NCBI RefSeq assembly: GCF_945956895.1
Contig: NZ_CAMFJF010000015.1
Coordinates: forward strand, 1 to 64,000
Direction: 5' to 3'
DNA length: 64,000 bases
Source: an uncultured Allobosea sp.
GTDB taxonomy: Bacteria > Pseudomonadota > Alphaproteobacteria > Rhizobiales > Beijerinckiaceae
Shown here: positions 8,042 through 15,851 of the stretch, one piece after another
How the letters are laid out: each line of letters opens with the position of its first letter
Numbering within the stretch: the first letter of the stretch is position 1
Program-made: the position numbers and the translations under genes
The notes under the pieces: model-generated
Database searches by the model: none
What the model saw: the letters and a program-made list of their open reading frames with translations, nothing else
Told to the model about the DNA's origin: nothing

Positions 8042-8443
8042 ATGTCGGAGTTAGTTCCACTGGATTTGAGTTCTTCGTGGTTTCCTGATCCGCAGTTCGA
8101 AGACAGGACGGCGGAACCACGAAAGACGGCTTGGGCGGCTTATGCCCAAGCACTCACAGCCGCACTGGATCGCTACGAAACTGAGAAACTGAAAGCTCGA
8201 TCCGAGTATCTGAAAAATCGCAGGAGCTATCTGTCAGGAAGCATCCTTCGGCCGACATTGAAGCAACTGATGTATGTTTGGCCGACAGATGCACAGCTTG
8301 CCGAATTCGATGAGCTAGAGGCTGTGCACCTCGCTGAACACGAAAGAATGGTATTCAATGCTGCGCGCGAGTACGCGCGCTCTGAGCGTGATGCGTGCAT
8401 TGCTTATTGGAAAGCCACGGGGGCTTCTGAGAGGCCGGCCTAA
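8042..8443 (+). CDS. Hypothetical protein (133 aa)
   Basis: A 133-residue, mostly helical, charged protein; no domain recognised. The start at 8042 (MSELVPLDL) has GGGGAA about 7 bases upstream, and the open frame further 5' runs through the non-coding inverted-repeat region. It contains several Lys/Glu/Arg-rich helices ([35 protein letters not shown]) that could form a coiled coil. Its stop overlaps the 3' end of umuC on the other strand by 4 bp. Confidence 0.55.
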   Translation: MSELVPLDLSSSWFPDPQFEDRTAEPRKTAWAAYAQALTAALDRYETEKLKARSEYLKNRRSYLSGSILRPTLKQLMYVWPTDAQLAEFDELEAVHLAEHERMVFNAAREYARSERDACIAYWKATGASERPA

Positions 8444-9720
8444 CAAGCCGCGATCACCGGCACCTCATCAATCCGCGTGGTCCAGCACGGCGAGCGCATC
8501 TCGAATTTCGTAGTCCACGCCTTGCGCTGACGCTCGACACCGGCAGCGGCTGGAAAGACGGTCCCGCGTCCGAACCTGGCATTGCAGGCATCGAGCGCAG
8601 CCATGAGCCGGCCACTGTGCTCGCGATCCAATGCGCCGATCAACGCGCGCTGCGATAGCTCCGGCGCGACCAGATCGACCGTCATCAGCCCGACCTTGCT
8701 GTAGCGATGGCCGCCTTTCCAGATGCGTCGCGCGCCCCATTTCGCCGCCCGGACCAGAACGAGTGTGTCATTGCTCGCCTCGGGAAAATCGACCGTGGTC
8801 GAGACGGACCTGGCCGGCCCGATGTCGTGCGGAGAGGTATGGTAGAACACCGTCACATGGTCGGTTGCGAGGCCGTGATGCCGGAGCTTTTCGCCGAGCC
8901 GAGTGGCGTGCGATGCGACGGCCTCCAGCATCGTCGCCAGATCATCCACGCGGCCGGAAAATGAGCGCGTAACGGCGCATCCTTTGCGCGTCGGGGCGAC
9001 GCTCTCCAGGTCGATGCAGGGCGTGCCGCGTAGCTCATGGATAATCCGCTCCCCGACGACCGTCATAACCTTGCGGACCTGCTTCGGATCAAGCGCCGCG
9101 ACATCCGCCGCGCTCTTGCAGCCGATGGCCGCGAGCTTGGCCTGGGAAGCCGCGCCGATGCCCCATACGTCGCCTAGCGGCATCAGCGGCAACCACTCGG
9201 CCCGTGCCGCCGGGCTGGTGAGATCGCAGACGCCGCCAAGCTGGGGCGTATCTTTCGCGATGCGATTGGCGAGCTTGGCCAGCGTCTTCGTCGGCCCGAT
9301 GCCGACGCAGGTCGGAACCCCGGTCCAGGCGGTCACGGTTGCCCGCAGATCGCGCGCCATCTCCTCGCGATGCTCTGGCGCGACTGGCGTCACGTCCAGA
9401 AAGCTCTCATCTATGGAATAGGTCTCGATCTCCGAGGCGAACCGCTCATAGACGGTGCCCATGCGCCGGCTCATGTCGCCATAAAGGGCATAGTTCGACG
9501 AGAACACCCTGACGCCGCCGCGCTTCACGATGTCCCGAATCAGGAACATCGGCGCGCCCATCTTGATCCCGAGCGCCTTGGCCTCGGCCGTGCGCGCTAC
9601 CGCGCAGCCGTCATTGTTGGACAGGACAATGACCGGCTTGCCCTTCAGCGCCGGATCAAAGACGCGCTCGCAAGAGCAATAGAAGCTGTTGCCGTCGATC
9701 AGGGCGAACGAGCGCGTCAC
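8440..9720 (-). CDS. umuC: UmuC-family Y-family DNA polymerase (Pol V catalytic subunit)
   Basis: Translesion DNA polymerase acting with UmuD' in SOS mutagenesis. The N-terminus [17 protein letters not shown] carries the first metal-binding Asp and the UmuC-type Cys pair; [10 protein letters not shown] holds the second acidic pair (near residue 100); HhH motifs and the little-finger domain follow. Its 426 residues match the usual 420-430. The ATG overlaps the umuD stop by 4 bp (ATGA), so the pair is translationally coupled and controlled by the LexA box upstream of umuD. Element-borne umuDC genes are well known on plasmids and integrative elements (RumAB, RulAB). Confidence 0.95.
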   Translation of the reverse strand: MTRSFALIDGNSFYCSCERVFDPALKGKPVIVLSNNDGCAVARTAEAKALGIKMGAPMFLIRDIVKRGGVRVFSSNYALYGDMSRRMGTVYERFASEIETYSIDESFLDVTPVAPEHREEMARDLRATVTAWTGVPTCVGIGPTKTLAKLANRIAKDTPQLGGVCDLTSPAARAEWLPLMPLGDVWGIGAASQAKLAAIGCKSAADVAALDPKQVRKVMTVVGERIIHELRGTPCIDLESVAPTRKGCAVTRSFSGRVDDLATMLEAVASHATRLGEKLRHHGLATDHVTVFYHTSPHDIGPARSVSTTVDFPEASNDTLVLVRAAKWGARRIWKGGHRYSKVGLMTVDLVAPELSQRALIGALDREHSGRLMAALDACNARFGRGTVFPAAAGVERQRKAWTTKFEMRSPCWTTRIDEVPVIAAC

Positions 9721-10139
9721 CGGCGAAAGCGCCGGACGGCATTGGTGATGACGCCGAAAATCTCGATATCGGCATCGGGGCCAGGCTCATAGGCGGGATA
9801 GCGTCGGTTGCCGTACGCGAGACATGGCCGGCCCCCGACTAAACGAAAGAGCTTCACGCTGCGCTCGCCATTCACGTCCACCACGATCGCATCGCCGTCG
9901 CGGGGCTTCAGGCTGCGATCCACGGTGATAAGGCTGCCGTCGAATATGCCGGCATCCATGGCGCTATCGCCCTGCACGGTCATGATGAACGTCGCCGGAG
10001 CGTTCTGGATCAAGGTTCGCGACAGGTCGATAGGCGCATCCAGATAGTCATCGGCCGGCGACGGAAAACCGGCGCAAACCGGCTTCAGGAAGCAGGGCAG
10101 AAAGCGGGGTTGCCCGATGATCGCCGGGTGAAGCTGCAT
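9717..10139 (-). CDS. umuD: UmuD-type self-cleaving translesion subunit (S24 family)
   Basis: RecA-stimulated self-cleavage would yield UmuD', the partner of UmuC. The cleavage site is Ala23-Gly24 in [12 protein letters not shown], equal in position to Cys24-Gly25 of E. coli UmuD. The catalytic Ser59 lies in [14 protein letters not shown] and Lys96 in ERSVKLF, matching the Ser60/Lys97 dyad. At 140 aa the length is normal. It is first in a two-gene operon with umuC. A LexA box lies 24 bp upstream, so it should be DNA-damage inducible. Confidence 0.95.
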   Translation of the reverse strand: MQLHPAIIGQPRFLPCFLKPVCAGFPSPADDYLDAPIDLSRTLIQNAPATFIMTVQGDSAMDAGIFDGSLITVDRSLKPRDGDAIVVDVNGERSVKLFRLVGGRPCLAYGNRRYPAYEPGPDADIEIFGVITNAVRRFRR

Positions 10140-10162
10140 GATGCTGATGCTCTCGCTAATGA

Positions 10163-10177
10163 GAACATAATAAGAAC
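10163..10177 (-). promoter_or_regulatory. LexA (SOS) box of umuDC
   Basis: On the minus strand the sequence is GTTC-TTATTAT-GTTC, the GTTC-N7-GTTC operator bound by LexA in Alphaproteobacteria. It lies 24 bp before the umuD start, a position that would block transcription. Chromosomal LexA would thus control an element-borne mutagenesis operon. Confidence 0.85.
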
Positions 10178-10237
10178 ATCAGTAGAGCGGCGGCTGTCAA
10201 TCGAAACATCGGAGCAGCGGTGGAAAGCCGCGCTGTG

Positions 10238-10918
10238 CTATGCTGCCATCCGCTGCAAAATGCGCTGGACCTGCACGGCCTGCCATTGCGTCTTGCCGGA
10301 TCGGGTCGGCACTCCCCGGCTGGTTAGCTCCCGCGCGATGGCCCCGGCCGATGTTGCGCCGGTCTCGGCTCGCACTGTCTCGATAGCGGCAGCTAGATCG
10401 GCCGCGAAGGTCTGCGCCTTGGCCGTGCGAGCCGTATTGCCGAGGTTGCGCACGGCTTCGGAGATCATCGCCCCGCGATGGCCGCCAAGCTTCACGCCAC
10501 GCGCCTTCGCTGCCGCGAGCGCGGATTTGGTCCGGGCGCTAATCATCTTGCGCTCGGCTTGAGCCATAACCGCCATGATTTGCACAACCAGTTCATTCGC
10601 TTCCGGCATGTCTGCCGCGACGAATGGCACCCCGGCATTTTGTAGCCCGATCAGGAAGTGAGCATCGCGCGACAAGCGGTCGAGCTTTGCGATGACCAGC
10701 CGCGCCCCGTAGACGCGGCAAGCCTGGAGCGCCTTGGCCAATTCAGCACGGTCGTTGCGCTTGCCGCTCTCGATCTCTGTGAACTCGGCTTGCAGACGCC
10801 AATCGCCTCCGTTCAGGAACGACCGTACGGCCTCGCGCTGGGCTTCAAGCCCCAAGCCTGACCGGCCCTGCTTCGCGGTCGAGACGCGGTAATAGGCCAC
10901 GAAAGCACCTGTTGCCAT
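10238..10918 (-). CDS. Serine recombinase, resolvase/invertase family
   Basis: Small serine recombinase of 226 aa. The catalytic N-terminal domain begins FVAYYRVSTAKQGRSGLGLEAQ (Ser13 in the YRVST motif), followed by ARLVIAKLDRLSRD (the conserved Lys-Asp-Arg-Ser segment) and the dimer helix around MAQAERKMISARTKSAL. The C-terminal part, with a recombinase-like region ending TRSGKTQWQAVQVQRIL, resembles the start of larger recombinases' DNA-binding domains. It may resolve dimers of the element, act as an invertase, or be an independent passenger. It is upstream of and in the same direction as umuDC, separated by 98 bp holding the LexA box. Confidence 0.88.
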   Translation of the reverse strand: MATGAFVAYYRVSTAKQGRSGLGLEAQREAVRSFLNGGDWRLQAEFTEIESGKRNDRAELAKALQACRVYGARLVIAKLDRLSRDAHFLIGLQNAGVPFVAADMPEANELVVQIMAVMAQAERKMISARTKSALAAAKARGVKLGGHRGAMISEAVRNLGNTARTAKAQTFAADLAAAIETVRAETGATSAGAIARELTSRGVPTRSGKTQWQAVQVQRILQRMAA

Positions 10919-11412
10919 GCCTTACACTCCAATCGACGAACCTTGATTGAAATGTAATGCCCTCGGATTCGCGTGGTCAAGCGCTTTGTCTGTGCTAGGC
11001 TTTGCTGCCTGGCGTGCAGAGCCTGCCGGATGGCATGCGATGCCATCGCCATTGGTGGTGCGCGCAAGCCCCCCACTCGCGACCCGAGCCAGCGGCAATG
11101 CCGCGCCGGCCGGTCGGCTGAACTCATGCGGGAATCGAGCACAACGGATTGCGAATTTCGCCCCCCGGTAGGCCCCAAAGCCAGCCCAACGTCGCCGCGC
11201 GGTATCGCGTACCCATAGTTCCGGTTATTTGGCGCTGCTAACAATAGTTTGCAAGTTACGAGAACTACTTTTCCCATCGACGCGCAATACAACGACGCGG
11301 ATGTAATGCATAACTTTCCATGCGTAATACAAAAACGGTCGAATACAAATTTTATGCTTCACGAAGCGTCGTTTTAACGTTACGCTCCGGCGAAATTCAT
11401 TGGAGCTTCGCC
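10919..11412. other. Non-coding, A/T-rich control region between divergent units
   Basis: This 494-bp gap lies between the leftward serine recombinase gene and the rightward unknown operon. Its right part (11230-11400) is clearly more A/T-rich than its surroundings. It holds AATACAA three times (11286, 11326, 11342) and the palindrome at 11305-11325 related to the one behind int. No coding frame looks real. Probable promoter and operator region of the operon starting at 11413. Confidence 0.5.
11305..11325. repeat. Palindrome nearly identical to that at 3264-3284
   Basis: Read on the minus strand this segment matches 3264-3284 at 19 of 21 positions (shared core GAAAGTTATGC flanked by ACGCAT). 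Two copies of one imperfect palindrome in one 13-kb element, one behind int and one before the unknown operon, suggest a binding site for an element-encoded protein. Confidence 0.55.
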
Positions 11413-12090
11413 GTGTCCGCCGCAGTGTCTGCATCACTCGCCAAGTCCGGCCCCCGCTCTGCGCGGGAACAACTCGCTCGCCAGGCTTCCGCACTCGAAA
11501 GCCAGTGTCAGAAGCTCGGGCTGGCGGTCGGCGACGCCCGCGCCGAGTGCAACCGTGCGACGGCGCGCGCCGCCACGGACGGAAGCAAGATCGCCAGTGA
11601 GGCCAAGGCTTCAGCCACTGACTCAGTCGTCCGGGCCGAGGCCGAACTGAAGGCCGCGCAGGACGCGCTCCAGCAGGTGCAGGCCGATTTGTCAGCGCTC
11701 GACGCGAAACGCGCCAGCGCGGCCGAGGCCCCCAAGCTCAAGGCAGCCGGCGCGGCCGTGCAATCGCTTATCCAGCACGCCGAGAAAGCCGACCGGGCGG
11801 CGGTCGAGTTCGCCAAGAGCTTCCAAGCGCTGGTCGAGGAAGTCGGCCGGCTCTACGCCGTGATGCCGCCTCATCTGAAGGAGCCCGTCTTTGGCGGGGG
11901 GCAGAACCTCGGGGCGCAGGCTCTGCTAAGCACGGCGTCCTATCTCATCTCCAAGTCGAGCGTCATTCCCCGGCCGCTGCACGCGCCGTCCGAACACCGC
12001 CAATCGCTGGCCTCGCTGGTGGCCTATTTCGGCAAGCCGGTGCTGGACGAAGCCGCCGCCGCTCCGCAGCCGGAAACCGAATGGGAGTGA
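11413..12090 (+). CDS. Coiled-coil protein of unknown function (225 aa)
   Basis: The GTG at 11413 with GGAG about 8 bases upstream is preferred to an ATG at 11320, which lies in the A/T-rich control region. Residues about 10-130 are Ala/Glu/Lys/Gln-rich with heptad character (REQLARQASALESQCQKLG; AEAELKAAQDALQQVQADLSALDAK), predicting a long coiled coil. A compact C-terminal region has the motif RLYAVMPPHLKEPVF. No signal peptide or membrane segment. Its stop overlaps the next gene's ATG (ATGA), so the two are coupled. Family not recognised; a structural or scaffold-like role is only a guess. Confidence 0.65.
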   Translation: MSAAVSASLAKSGPRSAREQLARQASALESQCQKLGLAVGDARAECNRATARAATDGSKIASEAKASATDSVVRAEAELKAAQDALQQVQADLSALDAKRASAAEAPKLKAAGAAVQSLIQHAEKADRAAVEFAKSFQALVEEVGRLYAVMPPHLKEPVFGGGQNLGAQALLSTASYLISKSSVIPRPLHAPSEHRQSLASLVAYFGKPVLDEAAAAPQPETEWE

Positions 12091-12533
12091 TGGCCATGGG
12101 CTACAGCCCTGCCGAAGCGGCGCTCTATTGGGCGTCGGACCATGCCCAGCCCGGCGCGGCTGTTGAAGTCCTTCTATCGCCCGGCGAGCGCCTGCATGTT
12201 CGTGTCGTGGCACCATACAGCCGGCGCGCAGAGCGTCGCTTTCGGGAAGCCGTGCTGCACGTCAACGCCGATGACGACGACCTGACTGCCTCGCCGCCGG
12301 CTGAAGCCCATCTCAGCGTCACCCTTCGCAGTACGGCCTTCGGCGCAAGCGACACAGCCCCGCTGTCTCTGAGCCTGCCGCCAGAGGTTGCGCTGGTCAT
12401 CCTGCCGGCCGCTGGCCATCTCGTGCATGCCCGTCCCGAGCCGAAGGAACTGACGGTTGAATGCCCCGCGCTACCGGCGTGTGCCAGGCAGGACCGCCAG
12501 CGCGCCGCCCCCAACGCTTTCGCTCAACTCTGA
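12090..12533 (+). CDS. Hypothetical beta-rich protein (147 aa)
   Basis: The start at 12090 overlaps the preceding stop codon by one base, with GGAG 3 bases upstream of the ATG inside the previous gene. The sequence alternates hydrophobic and polar residues (AAVEVLLSPGERLHVRVVAPY; EAHLSVTLRSTAFG; LSLSLPPEVALVIL), which predicts beta strands and a compact sandwich-like fold. No known motif and no signal peptide. It is the middle gene of a tight three-gene cluster on the island; partner proteins are probably its neighbours. Confidence 0.6.
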   Translation: MAMGYSPAEAALYWASDHAQPGAAVEVLLSPGERLHVRVVAPYSRRAERRFREAVLHVNADDDDLTASPPAEAHLSVTLRSTAFGASDTAPLSLSLPPEVALVILPAAGHLVHARPEPKELTVECPALPACARQDRQRAAPNAFAQL

Positions 12534-12539
12534 AAGGCA

Positions 12540-13262
12540 ATGACTATGTCCGAAGCCCCGATCCCGACCAGCCAGGCCCCGGCCGCGCACGAGCCCGCCG
12601 GCTATGCTCCGATCGGCACCACCGCGAGCCGTTCGGCCGCCCCGAGCGTGGAACAGCTTGCTGCCATGGACGCCCTGACCGCCAGGATGGCCGGCATGGA
12701 CCGTGATCCGGCCGGGCGCGAGCGACTGATGAAAGCGGTGCACGACGAAATCACGGCCGGCGGCAGCGGTCTCGTCGCGCTAGGTGTGGACCCGGCCCGC
12801 ACGGCCGCCGAGGCGCAGCACAGGACTATCGCGGACCAATCTGGCGACGCGGCGGCAGCCGGCACGACCCCGGCGGCCGAGTACACCGTGCTTGCTCCCC
12901 ACGCTTTCCAGGATGCGAACGAAAGAGACGCCTTTGGCGCGGCAGCGAGCGCGGCAGGCCTTGATGTGCGCGTTGTGGCGTCTCTCGTCGCCGGGGTCGC
13001 CGGCGACAAGCGCATCGCTGATGCAATTGCAGCCGGTAATGCAGGCATGGACAGAAGGGTTGCCGAGGTTCGCCAGTTTTTTGCCCGGCAACCCGGAGGC
13101 TTGGACGAGCTGCGACTAGCGGTGGCTTTTGGCGAAAGCCTGGTGGCGAAAGACGCACGCCTGCAAGCCAGCTTTGATGCGGCGATCCTCTCTGAAGACG
13201 CTCTCTTCAGCCTCGCGGCAGAAGCGCGACGGCTCGGATTTGCCGCGCCGGATCGCAGATGA
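12540..13262 (+). CDS. Hypothetical protein (240 aa), faint resemblance to phage scaffold-type proteins
   Basis: Third gene of the cluster, 6 bp after the previous stop, with GAAAGG upstream. Residues 1-110 are low-complexity Ala/Pro/Thr-rich and likely disordered. Residues about 115-240 are folded and helical: EYTVLAPHAFQDANERDAFGAAASAAGLDVRVVASLV, then a helical tail ending DALFSLAAEARRLGF. The first helix set recalls the pattern in some phage head-scaffold proteins, where a short strand is followed by two helices. That likeness is weak and from memory. No enzymatic motif is visible. Confidence 0.6.
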   Translation: MTMSEAPIPTSQAPAAHEPAGYAPIGTTASRSAAPSVEQLAAMDALTARMAGMDRDPAGRERLMKAVHDEITAGGSGLVALGVDPARTAAEAQHRTIADQSGDAAAAGTTPAAEYTVLAPHAFQDANERDAFGAAASAAGLDVRVVASLVAGVAGDKRIADAIAAGNAGMDRRVAEVRQFFARQPGGLDELRLAVAFGESLVAKDARLQASFDAAILSEDALFSLAAEARRLGFAAPDRR

Positions 13263-13350
13263 TCTAGCGGCCGGCTGCCCGCTTAGAGCGGGCACAGAGG
13301 GTCCGTCTAGACGGACTGGATCACCGGAAGCTTTTCAGCATGCCGGTGGC

Positions 13351-14373
13351 ATGCAAAGTCTTGCCACCATGAACGACGCTCCCGCCCGAAATAGCGACGA
13401 CCTGGCTCGCCTCATCCAAGAAACTCTGAGCGAGTTGGGATACGCGGCGGATGCAAAGGCTATTGCTGAGCGCGTCGTTGGGTTGAATCGTGGCCTGCCG
13501 GCAGAGGACGAGTTCAGCGTTATATGTAGTTGGCTGGGTCGAACCACGCTCATCCATAAGCTCGACCAGGTGCAAGCGCCAGCATCATCACGCGCGACGT
13601 ATCAAGTTCCAGACCTGTTCGCGAATTTCAAAGACGCCGGCCCCTGCCTTGTTGAAGTGAAGGTCAGCAAAGATCAAACAATCTCATTTCGACCCGACTA
13701 TATGGGAAAGATCAAGGCTTACGCCGATCTAATCGGCCGCCCACTCCTGATTGCCTGGAAATATAATTCCATTTGGATGCTTTTTGAAGCGCGGCACATG
13801 CGCCTTGCAAACGTCAACTTTAACATTAGCCTCTCGGAGGCATTGCGACAAAATCTGCTCGGCGTTTTGGTTGGAGATGTAGCTTTCGGCATATCCGAAA
13901 AATCTGGCGTTCATTTTGAGTGCGCCAAAGAAGAATTGCTTCATACCGAGAAACGCGATGATGATTCTGGCATTAGCTTTTCGGAGCAATGGCGGATGAG
14001 AATATCTGATGTATACTTTACTGACCGAGAAGGACAGCGTCGTAACGACCTTCATCCTGAAACGCAACAGATTTTCACTGGGCTGGAGCTTGAGTCGGAC
14101 GAAGAGCATTTTCCAGATCGCATCAAACTGAGCTTCCGCCCTCGCGAAGATCAAATGCAGTTCGCGCACACCGCTTTGGTTCACCTGCTTAACTGGGAGC
14201 GTTCAGGGGAGCAGCCGCAAAATTGGCGACACCTATTGCATGCGCCAACAGTGATCCGCTCGATTGAGAATTTCGGCCACGCTCTCGAACGCGCCCTGTC
14301 TGAGAAGGTTGTGCGGCTGATTCTCCATCAGCAGCCTGTGGACTGGCCCGAGTTCCTGCCGCGACGACCGTGA
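13351..14373 (+). CDS. PD-(D/E)xK nuclease-fold protein of unknown function (340 aa)
   Basis: Residues 1-75 are helical. Then comes a clear PD-(D/E)xK core: VPDLFANF (Pro87, Asp88), 13 residues, and VEVKVS (Glu102, Lys104), followed by a helix (YMGKIKAYADLIGRPLLIAWK) as in Holliday-junction resolvase and restriction folds. A long C-terminal region (about 170-340) has no recognised domain. Start 13351 or 13369; neither has a strong ribosome site. It is 88 bp behind the three-gene cluster. Codon use is A/T-richer than its neighbours, suggesting separate acquisition. It may be a restriction, anti-phage or element-processing nuclease. Confidence 0.75.
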   Translation: MQSLATMNDAPARNSDDLARLIQETLSELGYAADAKAIAERVVGLNRGLPAEDEFSVICSWLGRTTLIHKLDQVQAPASSRATYQVPDLFANFKDAGPCLVEVKVSKDQTISFRPDYMGKIKAYADLIGRPLLIAWKYNSIWMLFEARHMRLANVNFNISLSEALRQNLLGVLVGDVAFGISEKSGVHFECAKEELLHTEKRDDDSGISFSEQWRMRISDVYFTDREGQRRNDLHPETQQIFTGLELESDEEHFPDRIKLSFRPREDQMQFAHTALVHLLNWERSGEQPQNWRHLLHAPTVIRSIENFGHALERALSEKVVRLILHQQPVDWPEFLPRRP

Positions 14374-14472
14374 CCGGCGACCAGGGCTGGTGCGCGGCAC
14401 ACCTGAAGCCGCCACCGGCGAAAAAGGTGTCTGCCGGCATTGATTGGAATCCACCGAAAGCCACCGCCGTCT

Positions 14473-14492
14473 TATTACACGGATATTACACG
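14473..14492. repeat. Right-end arm-like sites (TATTACACG twice)
   Basis: Identical over 20 bp to 1940-1959 at the other end of the element: two direct TATTACACG copies with a 2-bp spacer. It lies 48 bp from the core repeat. In the excised circle the two pairs would flank the 46-bp core, the usual layout of a tyrosine-integrase attP. Confidence 0.65.
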
Positions 14493-14540
14493 CCCCGAAG
14501 GGCGCAACCCGCTAAATCATTGATTTAATTGAAAAAACGG

Positions 14541-14586
14541 TGGCGCTCCCTAGGGGACTCGAACCCCTGTTTTCGCCGTGAGAGGG
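14541..14586 (-). repeat. Right attachment site within tRNA-Glu
   Basis: The second copy of the 46-bp core repeat, covering the tRNA from the anticodon stem to CCA. The identity to 1788-1833 ends exactly after CCA. Strand exchange within the anticodon-loop region is usual for this integrase class. Confidence 0.9.
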
Positions 14587-14616
14587 CGACGTCCTAGACC
14601 GCTAGACGAAGGGAGC
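14541..14616 (-). tRNA. tRNA-Glu (anticodon CTC)
   Basis: A 76-nt cloverleaf with an encoded CCA. Acceptor stem GCTCCCT/AGGGAGC, D arm with TCTAGCGGTCTAGGA, anticodon stem TCGCC/GGCGA around loop CTCTCAC (anticodon CTC, reads GAG), T arm AGGGG-TTCGAGT-CCCCT. It is intact because the island restored its 3' part on insertion. Its 3' end faces the island. Confidence 0.96.
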
Positions 14617-14941
14617 AGCGCTGGCCGAGGGCGCCTATGTAGTCGGACAACCGCGCCGCCGCAACAGCTTTTTGCATCGCCCCGGCATAAAGATGCAAAA
14701 CGGGATAAACACGCAGCGAAAAGCCCTTCTCTCTGGGGATAACGGCTCGTATTTTGCGCGTTTTCTCGCTGATCACCGCCGAACACCCGCTCTCCGCGTC
14801 ACCCGGGTCGGGGGGAGCACGCCATCGAAAACCATTCAGGATGGCCCATCGGCAGTTGTCCTTCTCTGGATGAAGCCCGATGCTCATCCGGTCCGGGACG
14901 GTATCGGCCGGCCCGCTTCAAGCTGGGATAGCGACGCAGCC
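14617..14941. other. Gene-free stretch between tRNA-Glu and comF
   Basis: 325 bp holding the tRNA-Glu promoter on the minus strand and the comF promoter on the plus strand. The open frame of comF extends upstream here, but without a ribosome site or family similarity before 14942. No other element seen. Confidence 0.4.
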
Positions 14942-15823
14942 ATGGCTGAGTGGCGGATCGAGACGGCTGATGGCGAGACAGCGCCCGATCAGGAGCACGC
15001 GCCATCAACGGCCAACGCAGCCGAGGGGGCGCGACCGGCAGCAGCGCTTTGGCGGAAGCCCGTGGGGCATGCTCGTCTCGCCCTGCGATCCGGTTGGCGC
15101 GGACTGGTTGGCATCGTCTACCCGCCGACCTGCATCGCCTGTCGAGCTGCCACTGGCGAAGCCCAGGCACTGTGCCCGGCCTGCTGGCGCGGCATCGGTT
15201 TCATCGAGCGCCCCTATTGCGAGCGCCTGGGCACGCCCTTCCCCGTCGATCTCGGCCCCGGCCTGCTCTCGCCTGCCGCGATCGCCGATCCGCCGGTCTT
15301 CGCCCGGGCGCGCGCCGTCTGCCGCTTCGACGGCACGGCGCGGGAGCTGGTCCACCGCTTGAAATACGGCGACCGCGTCGAGCTCTCGCTGACACTGGGC
15401 CGGATGATGACGCAGGCCGGGCGCGAGCTCACCGCCGATGCCGATCTTGTCCTGCCGGTACCTCTCCACCGAACGCGGCTCTGGCGTCGGCGTTTCAACC
15501 AGGCTGCCGCCCTGGCGCAGCTGATCGCCCGCGAAACCGGGCTGCCGTTCGCCGCCACGGCGCTGACACGAATTCGACGCACCCGCCAGCAGATCGGGCT
15601 GACGCGCCCCCAGCGTGCCGAGAATTTGCAAGGAGCTTTCCATGTCCCTGTGGCGATGCGCCAGCTGATAGAAGGCCGACGCATCCTGCTGGTGGACGAT
15701 GTGCTGACCACGGGCGCGACGGTCAATGCCGCCTCGCGCGCCCTGCTGCGGGCCGGCGCGAGCGCTGTTGACGTGCTGACCTTCGCGCGGGTCGTGACGG
15801 ATGGCCGGGAAGGCACTACATGA
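14942..15823 (+). CDS. comF: ComF family amidophosphoribosyltransferase-like protein
   Basis: PRTase-fold protein related to ComF/GntX, linked to DNA uptake and DNA metabolism in other bacteria. After a variable N-terminus come the double zinc-knuckle CIACRAATGEAQALCPACW (about residues 65-85), the conserved LKYGDR motif, PVPLHRTRLWRRRFNQA, and the PRPP-binding loop ILLVDDVLTTGAT near residue 250. The start at 14942 (MAEWRIE) is the first ATG near the family's usual length (293 aa). It is followed 28 bp later by grxC, and this comF-grxC order is common in Rhizobiales. Confidence 0.9.
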   Translation: MAEWRIETADGETAPDQEHAPSTANAAEGARPAAALWRKPVGHARLALRSGWRGLVGIVYPPTCIACRAATGEAQALCPACWRGIGFIERPYCERLGTPFPVDLGPGLLSPAAIADPPVFARARAVCRFDGTARELVHRLKYGDRVELSLTLGRMMTQAGRELTADADLVLPVPLHRTRLWRRRFNQAAALAQLIARETGLPFAATALTRIRRTRQQIGLTRPQRAENLQGAFHVPVAMRQLIEGRRILLVDDVLTTGATVNAASRALLRAGASAVDVLTFARVVTDGREGTT

Positions 15824-15851
15824 GGCGGATCGAAACGAGAGACGCGTCCCG

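Larger units (their letters stand above)
1788..14586. mobile_element. tRNA-Glu integrated island, 12.8 kb
   Basis: The boundaries are a perfect 46-bp direct repeat: the 3' part of tRNA-Glu at 14541-14586 and its duplicate at 1788-1833. Inside are a tyrosine integrase next to one end, an AlpA/Xis-like protein, a PrimPol-DUF3987 replication protein, umuDC, a serine recombinase, a PD-(D/E)xK protein and several unknown genes. Palindromic repeats frequent in the rest of the window are absent, and several genes (for example 13351-14373) are visibly richer in A/T than the core genes. No relaxase, type IV secretion, capsid, terminase or tail gene is recognisable, so it looks like an integrative satellite or non-conjugative island. 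Confidence 0.85.

Noticed and set aside
10947-11218. Short open frames between the serine recombinase and the coiled-coil gene
   Set aside because: No ribosome site, overlapping in several frames, no plausible protein features.
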